A stretch of 64,000 bases of DNA from Actinacidiphila yeochonensis CN732 (GCF_000745345.1 NZ_JQNR01000003.1:186001-250000), one strand, 5' to 3'. Positions 42,055 through 56,582 are shown, counted from the first letter of the stretch. Notes: a model not told the origin generated them from the letters alone. A program made the numbers and translations.

Positions 42055-42978
42055 ATGGCGCGGCCGGTGCGGGACGACGGGGGCGGCGGGGGTGACGGGA
42101 GCGGCGCGGGCTGGTTTCCGCATCTGGAGGCGGTACGGGGGGCGTTGACCACGCTGTACCGGCGGCTGTCGGGGGACGGGGTGGCCCGGTTCGCGGCAAG
42201 TGTGCGGCCGGAGGTCGTGGAGTTCCCGGGCGACGAGGACCCGTACCTGGGCGCGCAGCGGATCGCCGGGGCTATCGTGGCGCACCTGGGGCTGCCGGAC
42301 GCGCGGATGGTGGTGTCGTACCGCGACATGCCGTACGCGGGCCGGGTGGAGCTGGCGGCGGGCCCGGAGTACTTCGTGGAGCTGCACTCCCGGTTCAGGG
42401 AGGACCGCCGGGACGTGGGCGCGGCGCTGGCCCACGAGGTGACGCACGTGTACCTGCACCGGCTGGGGCTGCGCGGGCCGGAGGTGTGGGAGGACGAGAT
42501 CCTCACGGACACGGTGGCGGCGTACCTGGGGGTGGGCTGGCTGCTGCTGGACGCGTACCGGCACGAGCCGGCGATGCGCGGGGAGCGGATCACCATGGCC
42601 GCGTACACGCTGGGCTACCTGACGCCGCAGGAGTACGGGTACGTGCTGGCCAAGCGGGCGCTGGCGCTCGGGGACGACATCGAGCCGTGGTTCACCAGCC
42701 CGTACGCGCGCGACGCCTACCGGACGGGGCTGGAGCTGGCCCGCCGGGACCTGCGGCGGCCACCGCTGGCCGCGGCGCCCTGGACGGCCCGGCGTCGGTA
42801 CGCCCGCCACCGGGACCAGGGCGTCTCCGGCCCGGACCGCGCCTTCGACGGCCCGGCCGCCGCCCGGCGCGTCACCTTCCCCTGCCCGACGTGCTTCCAG
42901 CGCCTCCGCGTCCCCTGCGGCAGCCCCCTGCGCGCCCGCTGCGGCCTGTGCCACACCGTCCACGCCTGCGACCCGTGA
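42055..42978 (+). CDS. HExxH metallopeptidase-like protein with C-terminal zinc ribbon
   Basis: 307-residue soluble protein of unknown function. A Gly-rich N-terminus precedes a domain with HEVTH at 127-131 and an acidic partner in EDEILTDTVAAYLG (Glu146/Glu148), the pattern of a gluzincin zinc peptidase. The last 35 residues contain two Cys pairs (CPTCF and CGLC, plus C-G-S) that look like a zinc ribbon. No signal peptide or membrane helix is seen, so it probably acts in the cytoplasm. ATG at 42055 is used because GGGAGG lies five to six bases upstream; a GTG two codons earlier overlaps that site. The neighbours give no functional hint. Confidence 0.75.
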   Translation: MARPVRDDGGGGGDGSGAGWFPHLEAVRGALTTLYRRLSGDGVARFAASVRPEVVEFPGDEDPYLGAQRIAGAIVAHLGLPDARMVVSYRDMPYAGRVELAAGPEYFVELHSRFREDRRDVGAALAHEVTHVYLHRLGLRGPEVWEDEILTDTVAAYLGVGWLLLDAYRHEPAMRGERITMAAYTLGYLTPQEYGYVLAKRALALGDDIEPWFTSPYARDAYRTGLELARRDLRRPPLAAAPWTARRRYARHRDQGVSGPDRAFDGPAAARRVTFPCPTCFQRLRVPCGSPLRARCGLCHTVHACDP

Positions 42979-42995
42979 GCGGTCCGGGGATACGG

Positions 42996-43036
42996 CGCAG
43001 CGCTCGCCTCCTGGTCGGGGAATGGCGAGCGCTGCG
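42996..43036. terminator. Bidirectional terminator between the zinc-ribbon protein gene and gltD
   Basis: 13-base perfect stem (42996-43008 with 43024-43036) and 15-base loop in the convergent gap. Confidence 0.72.
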
Positions 43037-43081
43037 GTGTTGCGCGTTCCGCACTCCGTTGTGCGGGACGTCTACCGGGCG

Positions 43082-43103
43082 GCCCGGCCGGGGTGGGCCG
43101 GGC
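43082..43103. terminator. Hairpin just after gltD
   Basis: 8-base stem GCCCGGCC/GGCCGGGC and 6-base loop, 10 bases beyond the gltD stop; probable gltBD terminator. Confidence 0.6.
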
Positions 43104-43113
43104 CGACCGGGGG

Positions 43114-44569
43114 TCAGACGGTGAGGGGCCGGTCGGTGGGCCGGATCGGCGCGGGCAGGGCCGAGGCGGTGCCCGTCAGGTAGGCGTCGACCGCCTTCGC
43201 GGCCGAGCGGCCCTCGGCGATGGCCCAGACGATGAGGGACTGGCCGCGGCCGGCGTCGCCGGCGGCGAAGACGCCCTCGACGTTCGTCTTGTAGTCGCGG
43301 TTGCGCGCGATGTTGCCGCGCGCGTCCAGCTCCAGGCCGAGCTGCTCGACCATGCCGTTCTTCTGGTCGGTGCCGGTGAAGCCCATCGCGAGGGTGACGA
43401 GGTCGGCGGGGATGATCCGCTCGGTGCCCTCCTGCGGGACGAACCTGCCGTCCTCGAAGACCACCTCGACCAGGTGCAGTTCGCGGACGTTGCCGTCCTC
43501 GTCGCCGGTGAACCGCATCGTGTTGACCGCGTACAGCCGCTCGCCGCCCTCCTCGTGGGCGGAGGTGACCTTGTAGACCATGGGCATGGTCGGCCACGGC
43601 TGGTGCGCCGGGCGCTCCTCGGTCGGGCGCGGCATGATCTCCAGCTGGGTGACGGAGAGCGCGCCCTGCCGGTGCGCGGTGCCGACGCAGTCCGCGCCGG
43701 TGTCGCCGCCGCCGATGACCACGACGTGCTTGCCCTCGGCGCTGACCGGCGGGGTGACGTAGTCGCCCTCCTGCACCTTGTTGGCCAGCGGCAGGTACTC
43801 CATCGCCTGGTAGACGCCGTTGAGCTCGCGGCCCTCGACCGGCAGGTCGCGGGCCGTGGTGGCGCCGGCCGCGATGACGACGGCGTCGTAGCGCTGGGCG
43901 AGCTTCGCCGCGTCCAGGTCGGTGCCGATCTGCACGCCGGTGCGGAACTTGGTGCCCTCCGCGCGCATCTGCTCGATGCGGCGGTTGATGTGGCGCTTCT
44001 CCATCTTGAACTCGGGGATGCCGTACCGCAGCAGGCCGCCGATGCGGTCGGCCCGCTCGTAGACGGCGACGGTGTGGCCGGCCCGGGTGAGCTGCTGGGC
44101 GGCGGCCAGGCCGGCGGGGCCCGAGCCGATGACGGCGACGGTCTTGCCGGACAGCCGCTCCGGCGGCTGCGGGCGGACGTCACCGCTGTCCCACGCCCGG
44201 TCGATGATGGTGACCTCGACGTTCTTGATGGTCACCGCCGGCTGGTTGATGCCGAGCACGCAGGCGGACTCGCACGGCGCCGGGCACAGCCGCCCGGTGA
44301 ACTCCGGGAAGTTGTTGGTGGCGTGCAGCCGCTCGGAGGCGGCGGTCCAGTCCTCGCGGTAGGCGTAGTCGTTCCACTCGGGGATGAGGTTCCCGAGCGG
44401 ACAGCCGTTGTGGCAGAACGGGATACCGCAGTCCATGCAGCGGCCGGCCTGCTTGGTGATGATCGGCAGCAGGCCGCCGGGGACGTACACCTCGCGCCAG
44501 TCCTGCTTGCGCTCCTCGACCGCCCGGGTGGGGTTGTTCTCACGCGGGGTGGTGAGGAAGCCCTTGGGG

Positions 44570-44577
<8 letters not shown>
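43114..44577 (-). CDS. gltD: Glutamate synthase (NADPH) small subunit
   Basis: Beta subunit of glutamate synthase (487 residues), which takes electrons from NADPH via FAD and passes them through Fe-S clusters to the large subunit. The N-terminal cysteine clusters [13 protein letters not shown] and CPAPCESAC bind [4Fe-4S] centres; FAD ([14 protein letters not shown]) and NADPH ([13 protein letters not shown]) Rossmann motifs and the terminal [14 protein letters not shown] are intact. The ATG overlaps the gltB stop by 8 bases, so the two subunits are translationally coupled. Confidence 0.96.
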
Positions 44578-49126
<4,549 letters not shown>

Positions 49127-49533
49127 GGCTCTCCCGTCGTCGTCTTTGGCTGAGATGCAGTGCCTGTTCGCAGGCATGCGCAACAGGGACGACGTTGGCC
49201 CTCTGCGATTTCGTGCAGGTTACATGATGGATGAGTGTTCGAGAAGCGGATACCCGATTCCAGCATGTGGACGCGCGATGTGGCTTTTCGGGGTGGGTGT
49301 TCGGTTCTGGCCAGCGTCGTACCGCGGGGGTGGCGCGGTCCCGGACCCTGGGCGGAGTGGCCGCACAGGGACGTCCGGAGCGGGGGGCTCCGCCGGGTGC
49401 GTTACCGAGTGATGCCCCGTACGGCGGAGGCTGAAACGAGCGGGAAACAGAACCTTGCCGGAACCGTCCCGAATCCGCCGGACGCGGCGCCGTCACCACG
49501 CGGACCTGGGGAAAGGCCGCGCCCTCTGGTGCC
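49127..49533. other. Region upstream of gltB
   Basis: About 400 bases without a credible gene. The 60 bases around 49200-49260 are AT-richer and should contain the gltB promoter and the GlnR-like box. Nothing else recognised. Confidence 0.45.
49208..49223 (-). promoter_or_regulatory. GlnR-like box upstream of gltB
   Basis: On the leftward strand GTAAC-N6-GAAAT, one base from the actinobacterial GlnR element gTnAc-N6-GaAAc. Only one a/b pair is present, and it is 83-97 bases before the gltB ATG. It suggests nitrogen control but may be fortuitous. Confidence 0.45.
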
Positions 49534-49559
49534 GCCGCGCCGGACCCGTCCGGCGCGGC
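49534..49559. terminator. Terminator after the VIT1-family gene
   Basis: 11-base perfect stem (49534-49544 with 49549-49559) and 4-base loop, 18 bases past the transporter stop codon. Confidence 0.72.
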
Positions 49560-49577
49560 CCTTCCACCGGTCCGGGG

Positions 49578-50306
49578 TCAGCCGACGGCGGAGCCGATCA
49601 GGTCGCCCAGGACGTAGGTGATGCCCGCGGCCGCGGCGCCCAGCGCGAGCTGCCGCAGGCCGCTGAACCACCACGAGCGCGCGGTCACCCGGGCCACCGC
49701 GGCGCCGCAGCCGAACAGCCCGGCCATCGCGAGCGCCGCCGCCGGCCACAGCCGCTCGGCACCCAGCAGGTACGGCAGCAGCGGCAGCAGGGCGCCCAGC
49801 GCGAACGACACGAACGACGAGGCCGCGGCCACCAGCGGCGACGGCAGGTCGTCGGGGTCGATGCCCAGCTCCTCGCGGGCGTGCACCTCCAGCGCCCGCT
49901 CCGGGTCGGCCGACAGCTGCCGGGCCACCTCGTGGGCGAGCCCCGGCTCGACACCGCGCGCCACGTACAGCGCGGCCAGCTCGTCCAGCTCGGCCTGCGG
50001 GTTGCGGAGCAGCTCGACGCGCTCGACGGCCAGCTCGGCCTCGACCAGCTCACGCTGGGAGGCGACCGAGGTGTACTCCCCCGCCGCCATGGAGAACGCG
50101 CCCGCGGCCAGCCCGGCCAGCCCGGTGACCACCACGGTGCGGCTGCTGACGTCTCCGCCGGCCACGCCCGTCATGAGGGCGAAGTTCGACACGAGGCCGT
50201 CCATCGCGCCGAAGACGGCCGGACGCAGCCAGCCGCCGTTGACGTCACGGTGGGTGTGGTCCGGCTGTTCGGGGCGGGCGATCTCGCCGACGGTAGCGGT
50301 GGTCAT
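49578..50306 (-). CDS. VIT1/CCC1-family iron/manganese transporter
   Basis: Membrane protein of 242 residues of the vacuolar iron transporter family, which moves Fe2+ or Mn2+ out of the cytoplasm. The first helix motif GWLRPAVFGAMDGLVSNFALMTGVAG and AAGAFSMAAGEYTSVASQREL are diagnostic. The cytoplasmic metal-binding stretch (EAELAVERVELLRNPQAELDEL to AREELGIDPDDL) is rich in Glu, and three C-terminal helices follow. The ATG at 50306 lies near an iron-box-like sequence, which would fit metal control. Monocistronic. Confidence 0.9.
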   Translation of the reverse strand: MTTATVGEIARPEQPDHTHRDVNGGWLRPAVFGAMDGLVSNFALMTGVAGGDVSSRTVVVTGLAGLAAGAFSMAAGEYTSVASQRELVEAELAVERVELLRNPQAELDELAALYVARGVEPGLAHEVARQLSADPERALEVHAREELGIDPDDLPSPLVAAASSFVSFALGALLPLLPYLLGAERLWPAAALAMAGLFGCGAAVARVTARSWWFSGLRQLALGAAAAGITYVLGDLIGSAVG

Positions 50307-50639
50307 ACCTTGACGTTACGTGGCCCGCGGCCTGCTTCGCCAGCAAGGGAAGGCTGACCTGACCTGCGCAAACACCGCCGCGCGATGAGCCCAGGACGGT
50401 GCCCCTGCGACGGGACGCCCCCTGGCCGGGAGAGCCGTGGCCTGCGCTTTCACGACGGTGTTCGCGCAGGCCCGCGGTGCCCACACCGTCAGGGGTGGCG
50501 GAGCCGGGTGGCCGTCACGGGCGTGGGAACGGCCGGAAATCGACCGGGAACAGCCGGGAACAGCCGGAAGGGACCAGTAGGGACCCGAAAAGGGCGCCCC
50601 AGCCGCACAGCCGAAAGGAACGGGCGGCTCGGCGTGCGC
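50307..50639. other. Intergenic region between the VIT1-family gene and lgt
   Basis: 333 bases holding the transporter promoter and the lgt 3' region. Around 50530-50575 the unit CCGGGAACAG is repeated, and no clear lgt terminator is visible. The iron-box-like site is listed separately. Confidence 0.45.
50351..50365. promoter_or_regulatory. Iron-box-like sequence upstream of the VIT1-family gene
   Basis: On the leftward strand AGGTCAGGTCAGCCT, matching 11 of 15 core positions of the DmdR/IdeR box AGGTTAGGCTAACCT, 45-59 bases before the start codon. Plausible for a ferrous-iron transporter but not decisive. Confidence 0.4.
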
Positions 50640-51794
50640 TCAGGAGGTGGCGGCGGCGCTGCCGGAGGTGTCGCCACCGGCCGCCGCGGCGGCCGCCTTC
50701 TCGGCCGGGCCGGGCTCCGCGTCGCCGTCCCGCGCGGGGTCGCCCGCCGGGGCGTCCGCCGAGCCCGCCGCCTCGCCGGACCGACGGCCCTCGCCACCGG
50801 GCCGCTCCGCGGCCGTCCCGGCGCTCTCCGCGCCTTCCGGGCTCTCGGCGCTTCCGGAGTTCTCCGGCTCCGCCGCCTTCTCGGTCTGCTCGGTCTGCTC
50901 GTCCTTCTCGGCCTTCTCTGCCTGCCCGGCCTGCTCCGCCTTCTCGGCCGGCTCCACGCCCGAGGCGGTGGCCGGCTCGGCGTCGGGCTCGACCACGCTC
51001 TCGCGGCCGGGCCGCAGCCGGCTGGACAGCACCATGTAGGCGATCGCGCCGAGGAAGACGATCAGCGCCGTCCAGTCGTTGAGCCGCAGGCCGAGGATGT
51101 GGTGGGCGTAGTCCACCCGCATGTGCTCGATCCAGAAGCGGCCCACGCAGTACGCGGCGACGTAGAGCGCGAAGACACGGCCGTGGCCCAGCCGGAAGCG
51201 GCGGTCGGCCCAGATCACCAGGAGAGCGACACCGATACACCACAGGCACTCGTACAGGAACGTGGGCTGGTAGACGCCCGGCACCCGGTCCCCCGCGGTG
51301 CTGGTGATCTTCAGGCCCCACGGCAGGTGGGTGGGGTTGCCGTACAGCTCCTGGTTGAACCAGTTCCCCCAGCGGCCCATGGCCTGGGCGACGGCGATGC
51401 CGGGGGCGATGGCGTCGGCGAAGGCGGGCAGCGCGATGCCGCGGCGCCGGCAGCCGATCCACGCGCCCAGGGCGCCCAGGGCGATGGCGCCCCAGATGCC
51501 GAGGCCGCCGTCCCACACCTTGAAGGCGTTCACCCAGTCGTTGCCGTCGGTGAAGTACAGCTCGTAGTCGGTGATGACGTGGTAGAGCCGGCCGCCGACC
51601 AGGCCGAAGGGCACCGCCCACACCGCGATGTCGGCGACGGTGTTGACCTTGCCGCCGCGCGCGATCCAGCGCCGGTTCCCGAGCCAGACGGCTGCGAAGA
51701 CACCGAGGATGATGCAGAACGCGTAACCGCGCAGCGGGATCGGTCCGAGGTGGACGACGCCGCGGGACGGGCTGGGGATGTATGCGAGCTCCAT
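50640..51794 (-). CDS. lgt: Prolipoprotein diacylglyceryl transferase
   Basis: Inner-membrane enzyme transferring diacylglycerol from phosphatidylglycerol to the lipobox Cys of prolipoproteins, here needed for LivK, the sugar-binding lipoprotein and others. About 265 residues form the usual seven-helix core with the signature GRWGNWFNQELYG and the WDGGLGIWGA loop. A further 115 residues are a disordered acidic Glu/Ala/Lys-rich tail (EKAEQAGQAEKAEKDEQTEQ), common but variable in Streptomyces Lgt. A candidate -10 TAGCGT lies ten bases before the ATG, so the leader would be very short. Confidence 0.95.
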   Translation of the reverse strand: MELAYIPSPSRGVVHLGPIPLRGYAFCIILGVFAAVWLGNRRWIARGGKVNTVADIAVWAVPFGLVGGRLYHVITDYELYFTDGNDWVNAFKVWDGGLGIWGAIALGALGAWIGCRRRGIALPAFADAIAPGIAVAQAMGRWGNWFNQELYGNPTHLPWGLKITSTAGDRVPGVYQPTFLYECLWCIGVALLVIWADRRFRLGHGRVFALYVAAYCVGRFWIEHMRVDYAHHILGLRLNDWTALIVFLGAIAYMVLSSRLRPGRESVVEPDAEPATASGVEPAEKAEQAGQAEKAEKDEQTEQTEKAAEPENSGSAESPEGAESAGTAAERPGGEGRRSGEAAGSADAPAGDPARDGDAEPGPAEKAAAAAAGGDTSGSAAATS

Positions 51795-51981
51795 GGCAGA
51801 GCCGACGCTACCGCAGCCGGGCGGATCCTTGTGCGATCCGCCCGGCCACGTGTGGATAACATCCGCCCCCCGCGCCCGGTACGGGACGGCGGGCGGGCCA
51901 GGACCGGGGCACGGTCGGGGACCAGGACGTGGTCAGGACCGAGCCGTGGTCAGGACCGGAGTGCGGTCAGGACGGGTGCGC

Positions 51982-52803
51982 TCAGGACGGGCTGGCCGAG
52001 GCGGTCACCGTCCCCGGCTGCTTGCCCTTGTTCGCGTCGGCGACCATCTTCTTCAGCGAGGCCGGGGTCAGCACCGCGGCGCCGGAGCCGTAGATGTTCT
52101 TGCCGTTGAGCAGCACCGTGGGCGTGGAGTCGAAGCCGGCGGAGTTGAAGGCGGCGTCGGACTTGCGCACCCACTCCTTGTGGGTGCCGCGCTCCACGCA
52201 CGAGGTGAAGGCGGCGCTCGTGAGCCCGGGGACCTTCGCGGCCAGCGTGAGCAGGGTGGCGTTCTTGCTGAAGGCGTCGTCCTGCTCGTCGGGCTGGTTG
52301 GAGAAGAGGACATCGTGGAACGCCCGGAACTTTCCCTGGTCCTGGGCGCAGGCCGCCGCGTTCCCGGCGTTCAGCGAGCCGGAGCCGCCGAGGTTGCCGT
52401 CGATCAGGGTGACGAGGTGGTACTCGGTACGGATCTGGCCGTCGTCCTCCAGGCTGTGGATGGTCGGCGTGAAGCCCTTCTCGAAGGCGTCGCAGGCCGG
52501 GCAGCGGAAGTCCTCGTAGACGGTCAGCGTGGAGGGCGCGTCCGCGGCGCCGACCGGGATGACGAGGTTGTCCTTGCCGATGGCGCCGCGCGGGGCGACC
52601 ACCGGACCGGCGGAGTCGCTGCCGCCGCCGCTGTCGTGGTCGGCGACGGCCACGCCGATGCCGGCCGCCGCGGCGAGGACGACGACGACCCCGCCGGCCG
52701 CGATCAGGGTGCGCTTGCGTTTGGCGCGGGCCTTCTCTTGCTCCCGCTGGGCGTACAGCTCTTCCCGGGCGGTGCGCTTCGCCTCGCGGTTCTTGTGGCT
52801 CAT
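51982..52803 (-). CDS. DsbA-family thiol oxidoreductase, membrane-anchored
   Basis: Extracytoplasmic thioredoxin-fold protein of 273 residues. A basic cytoplasmic N-terminus (SHKNREAKRTAREELYAQREQEKARAKRKR) precedes one transmembrane helix (LIAAGGVVVVLAAAAGIGVAVA) that serves as anchor. The outer domain has the active site FRCPACDAF and cis-Pro region STPTVLLNG. It probably forms or isomerises disulphides in secreted proteins. ATG at 52803 is chosen over a TTG four codons earlier. Located between lgt and trpA. Confidence 0.9.
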   Translation of the reverse strand: MSHKNREAKRTAREELYAQREQEKARAKRKRTLIAAGGVVVVLAAAAGIGVAVADHDSGGGSDSAGPVVAPRGAIGKDNLVIPVGAADAPSTLTVYEDFRCPACDAFEKGFTPTIHSLEDDGQIRTEYHLVTLIDGNLGGSGSLNAGNAAACAQDQGKFRAFHDVLFSNQPDEQDDAFSKNATLLTLAAKVPGLTSAAFTSCVERGTHKEWVRKSDAAFNSAGFDSTPTVLLNGKNIYGSGAAVLTPASLKKMVADANKGKQPGTVTASASPS

Positions 52804-52998
52804 CACGTCCGGCAAACGTCCGCGGCGGCGCCTTGTGGGGTGCGCCGCCGCGTTTTTCCCTCTCCGGAGTGACCCGAACCCCTCTCCCGAGTGAGTTTTC
52901 CGCCCGCCCGTGCCCCCCGTCGTGCCGGGGAGCGCCGGCCTCCGGGGGCGGCGGTCACGGCCCCCGGAGGTCTCGGCGGAACGCTGCGGGCAGTTCCC

Positions 52999-53916
52999 TC
53001 AGCGGGTGACGGCGGCGGCCAGCTCGGCCGCCAGCTCCTTGACGGCGGTCAGGCCCGCCGGGAGGTCGCCCTCGTGCTGGAGCAGCCGGCTGACGAAGGC
53101 GGAGCCCACGATCACGCCGTCCGCGAAGGCGGCGACCTCCGCGGCCTGGGCGGCGTTGGAGACGCCCAGGCCCACGCAGACCGGCAGGTCCGTGGTGGCG
53201 CGGGTGCGGCGCACCAGGTCGGCGGCCTGGCTGCCGACCTGGGTGCGGGTGCCGGTGACGCCCATGACGGAGGCCGCGTAGACGAAGCCGCTGCCGGCCG
53301 CGGTGATCGCCGCCAGCCGTTCGTCACGGCTGGAGGGGGCGACCACGAAGACGGTGGCCAGGCCGTGCTCGGCGGCCGCCTCCCGCCAGGCCGCGGACTC
53401 CTGCACCGGCAGGTCGGGCAGGATGCATCCGGCGCCGCCCGCCGCGGCCAGCTCCTTGGCGAAGCGCGCCGCGCCGTAGCGGTCCACCGGGTTCCAGTAC
53501 GTCATCACCAGCACCGGCCGGCGGTAGGCGGCGAACGCCTCCCGGACGGTGCGCAGGACGTCGGCGATGCGCACGTGGTTGTGGTTGAGGGCGATGTCGT
53601 CGGCGGTCTGGATGACCGGGCCGTCCAGCACCGGGTCGCTGTGCGGCAGGCCGACCTCGACGATGTCGGCGCCGCCCGCGAAGGCCGCCTTGACCGCCTC
53701 GGTGGCGCCGTCCAGGGTCGGGAAGCCGGCGGGCAGGTACGCCACCAGGGCGGCCCGGTCCTGCTTCCTGGTGCCGGCCAGCACCTCGTCGAGCAGGGCG
53801 ACCTGCCCGCCGAAGAACTCCTCGCCGGCGCCGGTGCCGGTCGCGGTGCCCGCGTCCACCGCCGTCGTGCCGGTGGCGCCCGTCGTGCCCGTCGTGCCCG
53901 TCGTCTTCGTGCTCAC
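52999..53916 (-). CDS. trpA: Tryptophan synthase alpha subunit
   Basis: Cleaves indole-3-glycerol phosphate to indole and glyceraldehyde-3-phosphate; indole is channelled to TrpB. The 305 residues include a Thr/Gly-rich N-terminal extension of about 35 residues. Catalytic Glu and Asp are in [28 protein letters not shown] and GVTGTR loop 6 are present. The GTG at 53916 overlaps the trpB stop (GTGA), giving translational coupling. Last trp gene of the block. Confidence 0.95.
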   Translation of the reverse strand: MSTKTTGTTGTTGATGTTAVDAGTATGTGAGEEFFGGQVALLDEVLAGTRKQDRAALVAYLPAGFPTLDGATEAVKAAFAGGADIVEVGLPHSDPVLDGPVIQTADDIALNHNHVRIADVLRTVREAFAAYRRPVLVMTYWNPVDRYGAARFAKELAAAGGAGCILPDLPVQESAAWREAAAEHGLATVFVVAPSSRDERLAAITAAGSGFVYAASVMGVTGTRTQVGSQAADLVRRTRATTDLPVCVGLGVSNAAQAAEVAAFADGVIVGSAFVSRLLQHEGDLPAGLTAVKELAAELAAAVTR

Positions 53917-55241
53917 TTGCCCGCCCCCGTCTGCATGCCGTTGCCGCTGGTGCTGCCGCTCTCGCCGCCGGTCTCGCCGTCCGCGCCGTCGTAGAGGCCG
54001 AAGTAGCGGGCGGCGGTGTCCATGTCCTTGTCGCCGCGCCCGGAGAGGTTGATCACGATGACCGCCTCCGGGCCCAGCTCGCGGCCGAGCTCCAGGGCGC
54101 CGGCGAGGGCGTGGGCGCTCTCGATGGCCGGGATGATGCCCTCGGTACGCGACAGCAGCCGCAGCGCCTGCATCGACGCGTCGTCGGTCACCGCCCGGTA
54201 CTGCGCCCGGCCGGTGTCCTTCAGCCACGCGTGCTCGGGGCCGACGCCCGGGTAGTCGAGGCCGGCGGAGATCGAGTAGGGCTCGATGATCTGGCCCTCG
54301 TCGTCCTGGAGGACGTAGGAGCGCGAGCCGTGCAGTATGCCGGGCTCGCCGACGGTCAGGGTGGCCGCGTGCTCACCGGAGTCCACCCCGTGGCCGGCCG
54401 GCTCGCAGCCCACCAGCCGCACCCCGGTGTCGGGGATGAAGGCGTGGAACAGGCCCATGGCGTTGGAGCCGCCGCCGACGCAGGCGACCACGGCGTCCGG
54501 CAGCCGGCCGGTGCGCTCCAGCACCTGGCGGCGGGCCTCGACACCGATCACCCGGTGGAAGTCGCGCACCATCGCGGGGAACGGGTGCGGGCCGGCCACG
54601 GTGCCGAACAGGTAGTGCGTGGAGTCGACGTTCGCCACCCAGTCGCGGAACGCCTCGTTGATGGCGTCCTTGAGGGTGCGGCTGCCGGAGGTCACGGAGA
54701 CCACCTCGGCGCCCAGCATCCGCATCCGGGCGACGTTCAGCGCCTGCCGCCGGGTGTCGACCTCACCCATGTAGATGGTGCACTCCAGGCCGAACAGCGC
54801 GCAGGCGGTGGCGGTGGCCACGCCGTGCTGTCCGGCGCCGGTCTCGGCGATGACCCGGGTCTTGCCCATCCGGCGGGTCAGCAGCGCCTGCCCCAGCACG
54901 TTGTTGATCTTGTGGGAGCCGGTGTGGTTCAGGTCCTCCCGCTTGAGGAAGACCCGGGCGCCGCCGGCGTGCTCGGCGAACCGGGCCACCTCGGTCAGCG
55001 GGCTGGGCCGGCCGGTGTAGTGGGCGAGCAGGCCGTCGAGCTCGGCGGCGAACGCCGGGTCGGCCTTGGCCTTCTCGTACTCCGTGGCGACCTCGTCGAC
55101 CGCGGCGACCAGGGCCTCGGGGATGAACTTCCCCCCGAAGGGCCCGAAGTAGCCCTCCGTGGACGGCTGCGCGCCCTCCGGGTCGGGCAGGAAGAAGCGC
55201 CCCGCGTCGGCGGAGTCGGGGGACACGTCGTGTTCTGGCAT
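53913..55241 (-). CDS. trpB: Tryptophan synthase beta subunit
   Basis: PLP enzyme joining indole and serine to make tryptophan. The 442 residues contain the N-terminal [15 protein letters not shown], the PLP lysine in [25 protein letters not shown] and the phosphate-binding [13 protein letters not shown] at 55241 is used (GAGG upstream); a 27-codon longer open frame lacks homology. About 20 disordered Gly/Ser/Thr residues end the protein, immediately before trpA. Confidence 0.96.
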   Translation of the reverse strand: MPEHDVSPDSADAGRFFLPDPEGAQPSTEGYFGPFGGKFIPEALVAAVDEVATEYEKAKADPAFAAELDGLLAHYTGRPSPLTEVARFAEHAGGARVFLKREDLNHTGSHKINNVLGQALLTRRMGKTRVIAETGAGQHGVATATACALFGLECTIYMGEVDTRRQALNVARMRMLGAEVVSVTSGSRTLKDAINEAFRDWVANVDSTHYLFGTVAGPHPFPAMVRDFHRVIGVEARRQVLERTGRLPDAVVACVGGGSNAMGLFHAFIPDTGVRLVGCEPAGHGVDSGEHAATLTVGEPGILHGSRSYVLQDDEGQIIEPYSISAGLDYPGVGPEHAWLKDTGRAQYRAVTDDASMQALRLLSRTEGIIPAIESAHALAGALELGRELGPEAVIVINLSGRGDKDMDTAARYFGLYDGADGETGGESGSTSGNGMQTGAGK

Positions 55242-55410
55242 GACAGGACCTCGGTGCGTGTGAGGTGGTGGAAGACCGGCGCGGACACGCGCCGTCACGG
55301 CATGCTGGCGGGCCGAAGCCACGCGGTCCGCGTCCGGGGAGCCCTCCCGACGGCCGGGCGGAAGGTACCGCGGGCCGTCGTACGGGCGTGCTCGGGCAGG
55401 AGCCGGGGCC

Positions 55411-55554
55411 TCAGCCGCGGCGCCATCGCCTTCCGTTCACCTGGCCGGGTTCGCAGCCGATCACGTACCGCACCCGGCGGCCCAGCACCTTGCGCGCGGG
55501 CGCGCGGCAGCCGCGGGGGCGGCAGCCGGGGGCCAGGCGGGAGGCGATGGACAT
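55411..55554 (-). CDS. trpM: TrpM small basic protein
   Basis: 47-residue arginine-rich protein ([18 protein letters not shown]... to the end VNGRRWRRG) lying between trpC and trpB, exactly where Streptomyces trpM (trpX) is found. TrpM of S. coelicolor is a small protein reported to modulate tryptophan synthesis and differentiation. The core [12 protein letters not shown] and RVRYVIG...GQVNG should make it identifiable. No Shine-Dalgarno is present; a TAGACT -10 ends six bases before the ATG, so the mRNA is probably leaderless. Confidence 0.85.
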   Translation of the reverse strand: MSIASRLAPGCRPRGCRAPARKVLGRRVRYVIGCEPGQVNGRRWRRG

Positions 55555-55560
55555 GCGGGC

Positions 55561-55566
55561 AGTCTA
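55561..55566 (-). promoter_or_regulatory. -10 element of leaderless trpM
   Basis: TAGACT on the leftward strand, separated by six bases from the trpM ATG, placing transcription start at or next to the A of ATG. No convincing -35. Confidence 0.6.
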
Positions 55567-55775
55567 GTGCCTCGCCCGACGGAGTCCGTCCGGGGTCACC
55601 AGGTCACCGCCGCCGCGCGGGGCGCTCCCCCGGGCACGCGCGCCGGAGGAGACACCGCGGAGACCTCGGGAAGGCCGCCGGGACTCGGCAGGCCGTCCGG
55701 CACCCGCCGGGACGTCCGGGACTCGTAGGGACGTCCGACTGCCGGCCGCAGCGGCGGCGGGGCCGGCCGGCGGCC

Positions 55776-56582
55776 TCAGCGGCCGTTGCGCAGCGCGGGG
55801 TGCGCGCCGGCGGCCACCAGGTCGGCGACGGCGGTACGCGGGTCCCGCCCGGTGACCAGGGACTCGCCGACCAGCACCGCGTCGGCGCCGTCGTGCGCGT
55901 ACGCGATCAGGTCGTGCGGGCCGCGCACACCGGACTCGGCGACCTTGACGATGTGGTCGGGGATCTCCGGGGCGACCCGGGCGAAGGTGTCCCGGTCGAC
56001 CTCAAGGGTCTTGAGGTTGCGCGCGTTGACGCCGATCACCCGGGCGCCGGCGTCCACGGCCCGCTGGACCTCGGCCTCGTCGTGCACCTCGACCAGCGGG
56101 GTCAGCCCGATGGACTCGGCCCGCTCCACCAGCGACTCCAGCACCGGCTGCTCCAGCGCGGCCACGATCAGCAGCACCAGGTCGGCGCCGTAGGCGCGCG
56201 CCTCCCACAGCTGGTAGGAGGTGACGACGAAGTCCTTGCGCAGCACCGCGGTGTCCACCTTGGCGCGGACGGCCTCCAGGTCGGCGAGCGAGCCGCCGAA
56301 CCGGCGCTGCTCGGTGAGGACGCTGATGGCGGCGGCGCCACCCGCCTCGTACTCGGCGGCCAGCGCGGCCGGGTCGGCGATCGCGGCGAGCGGGCCCTTG
56401 GAGGGGCTGGACCGCTTCACCTCGCAGATCACCTTGACGCCCTCGCCGCGCAGCGCGGCGACGCCGTCGCGGGCGTCGCGGGCGCGGGCCGCGCGCTCCT
56501 TCAGCTCGTCGAGGGTGACCCTGGCCTGACGCTCGGCGAGGTCGGCACGTACTCCGTCGATGATCTCGTCGAGCACACTCAC
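55776..56582 (-). CDS. trpC: Indole-3-glycerol phosphate synthase
   Basis: Cyclises carboxyphenylaminodeoxyribulose phosphate to indole-3-glycerol phosphate, the step before TrpA. The 268 residues form a TIM barrel with [49 protein letters not shown] and [13 protein letters not shown] at 56582 is preferred (AAGGGAAG upstream). A 6-base inverted repeat CCAGTG-N9-CACTGG at 56626-56646 lies in its upstream gap. Confidence 0.95.
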   Translation of the reverse strand: MSVLDEIIDGVRADLAERQARVTLDELKERAARARDARDGVAALRGEGVKVICEVKRSSPSKGPLAAIADPAALAAEYEAGGAAAISVLTEQRRFGGSLADLEAVRAKVDTAVLRKDFVVTSYQLWEARAYGADLVLLIVAALEQPVLESLVERAESIGLTPLVEVHDEAEVQRAVDAGARVIGVNARNLKTLEVDRDTFARVAPEIPDHIVKVAESGVRGPHDLIAYAHDGADAVLVGESLVTGRDPRTAVADLVAAGAHPALRNGR

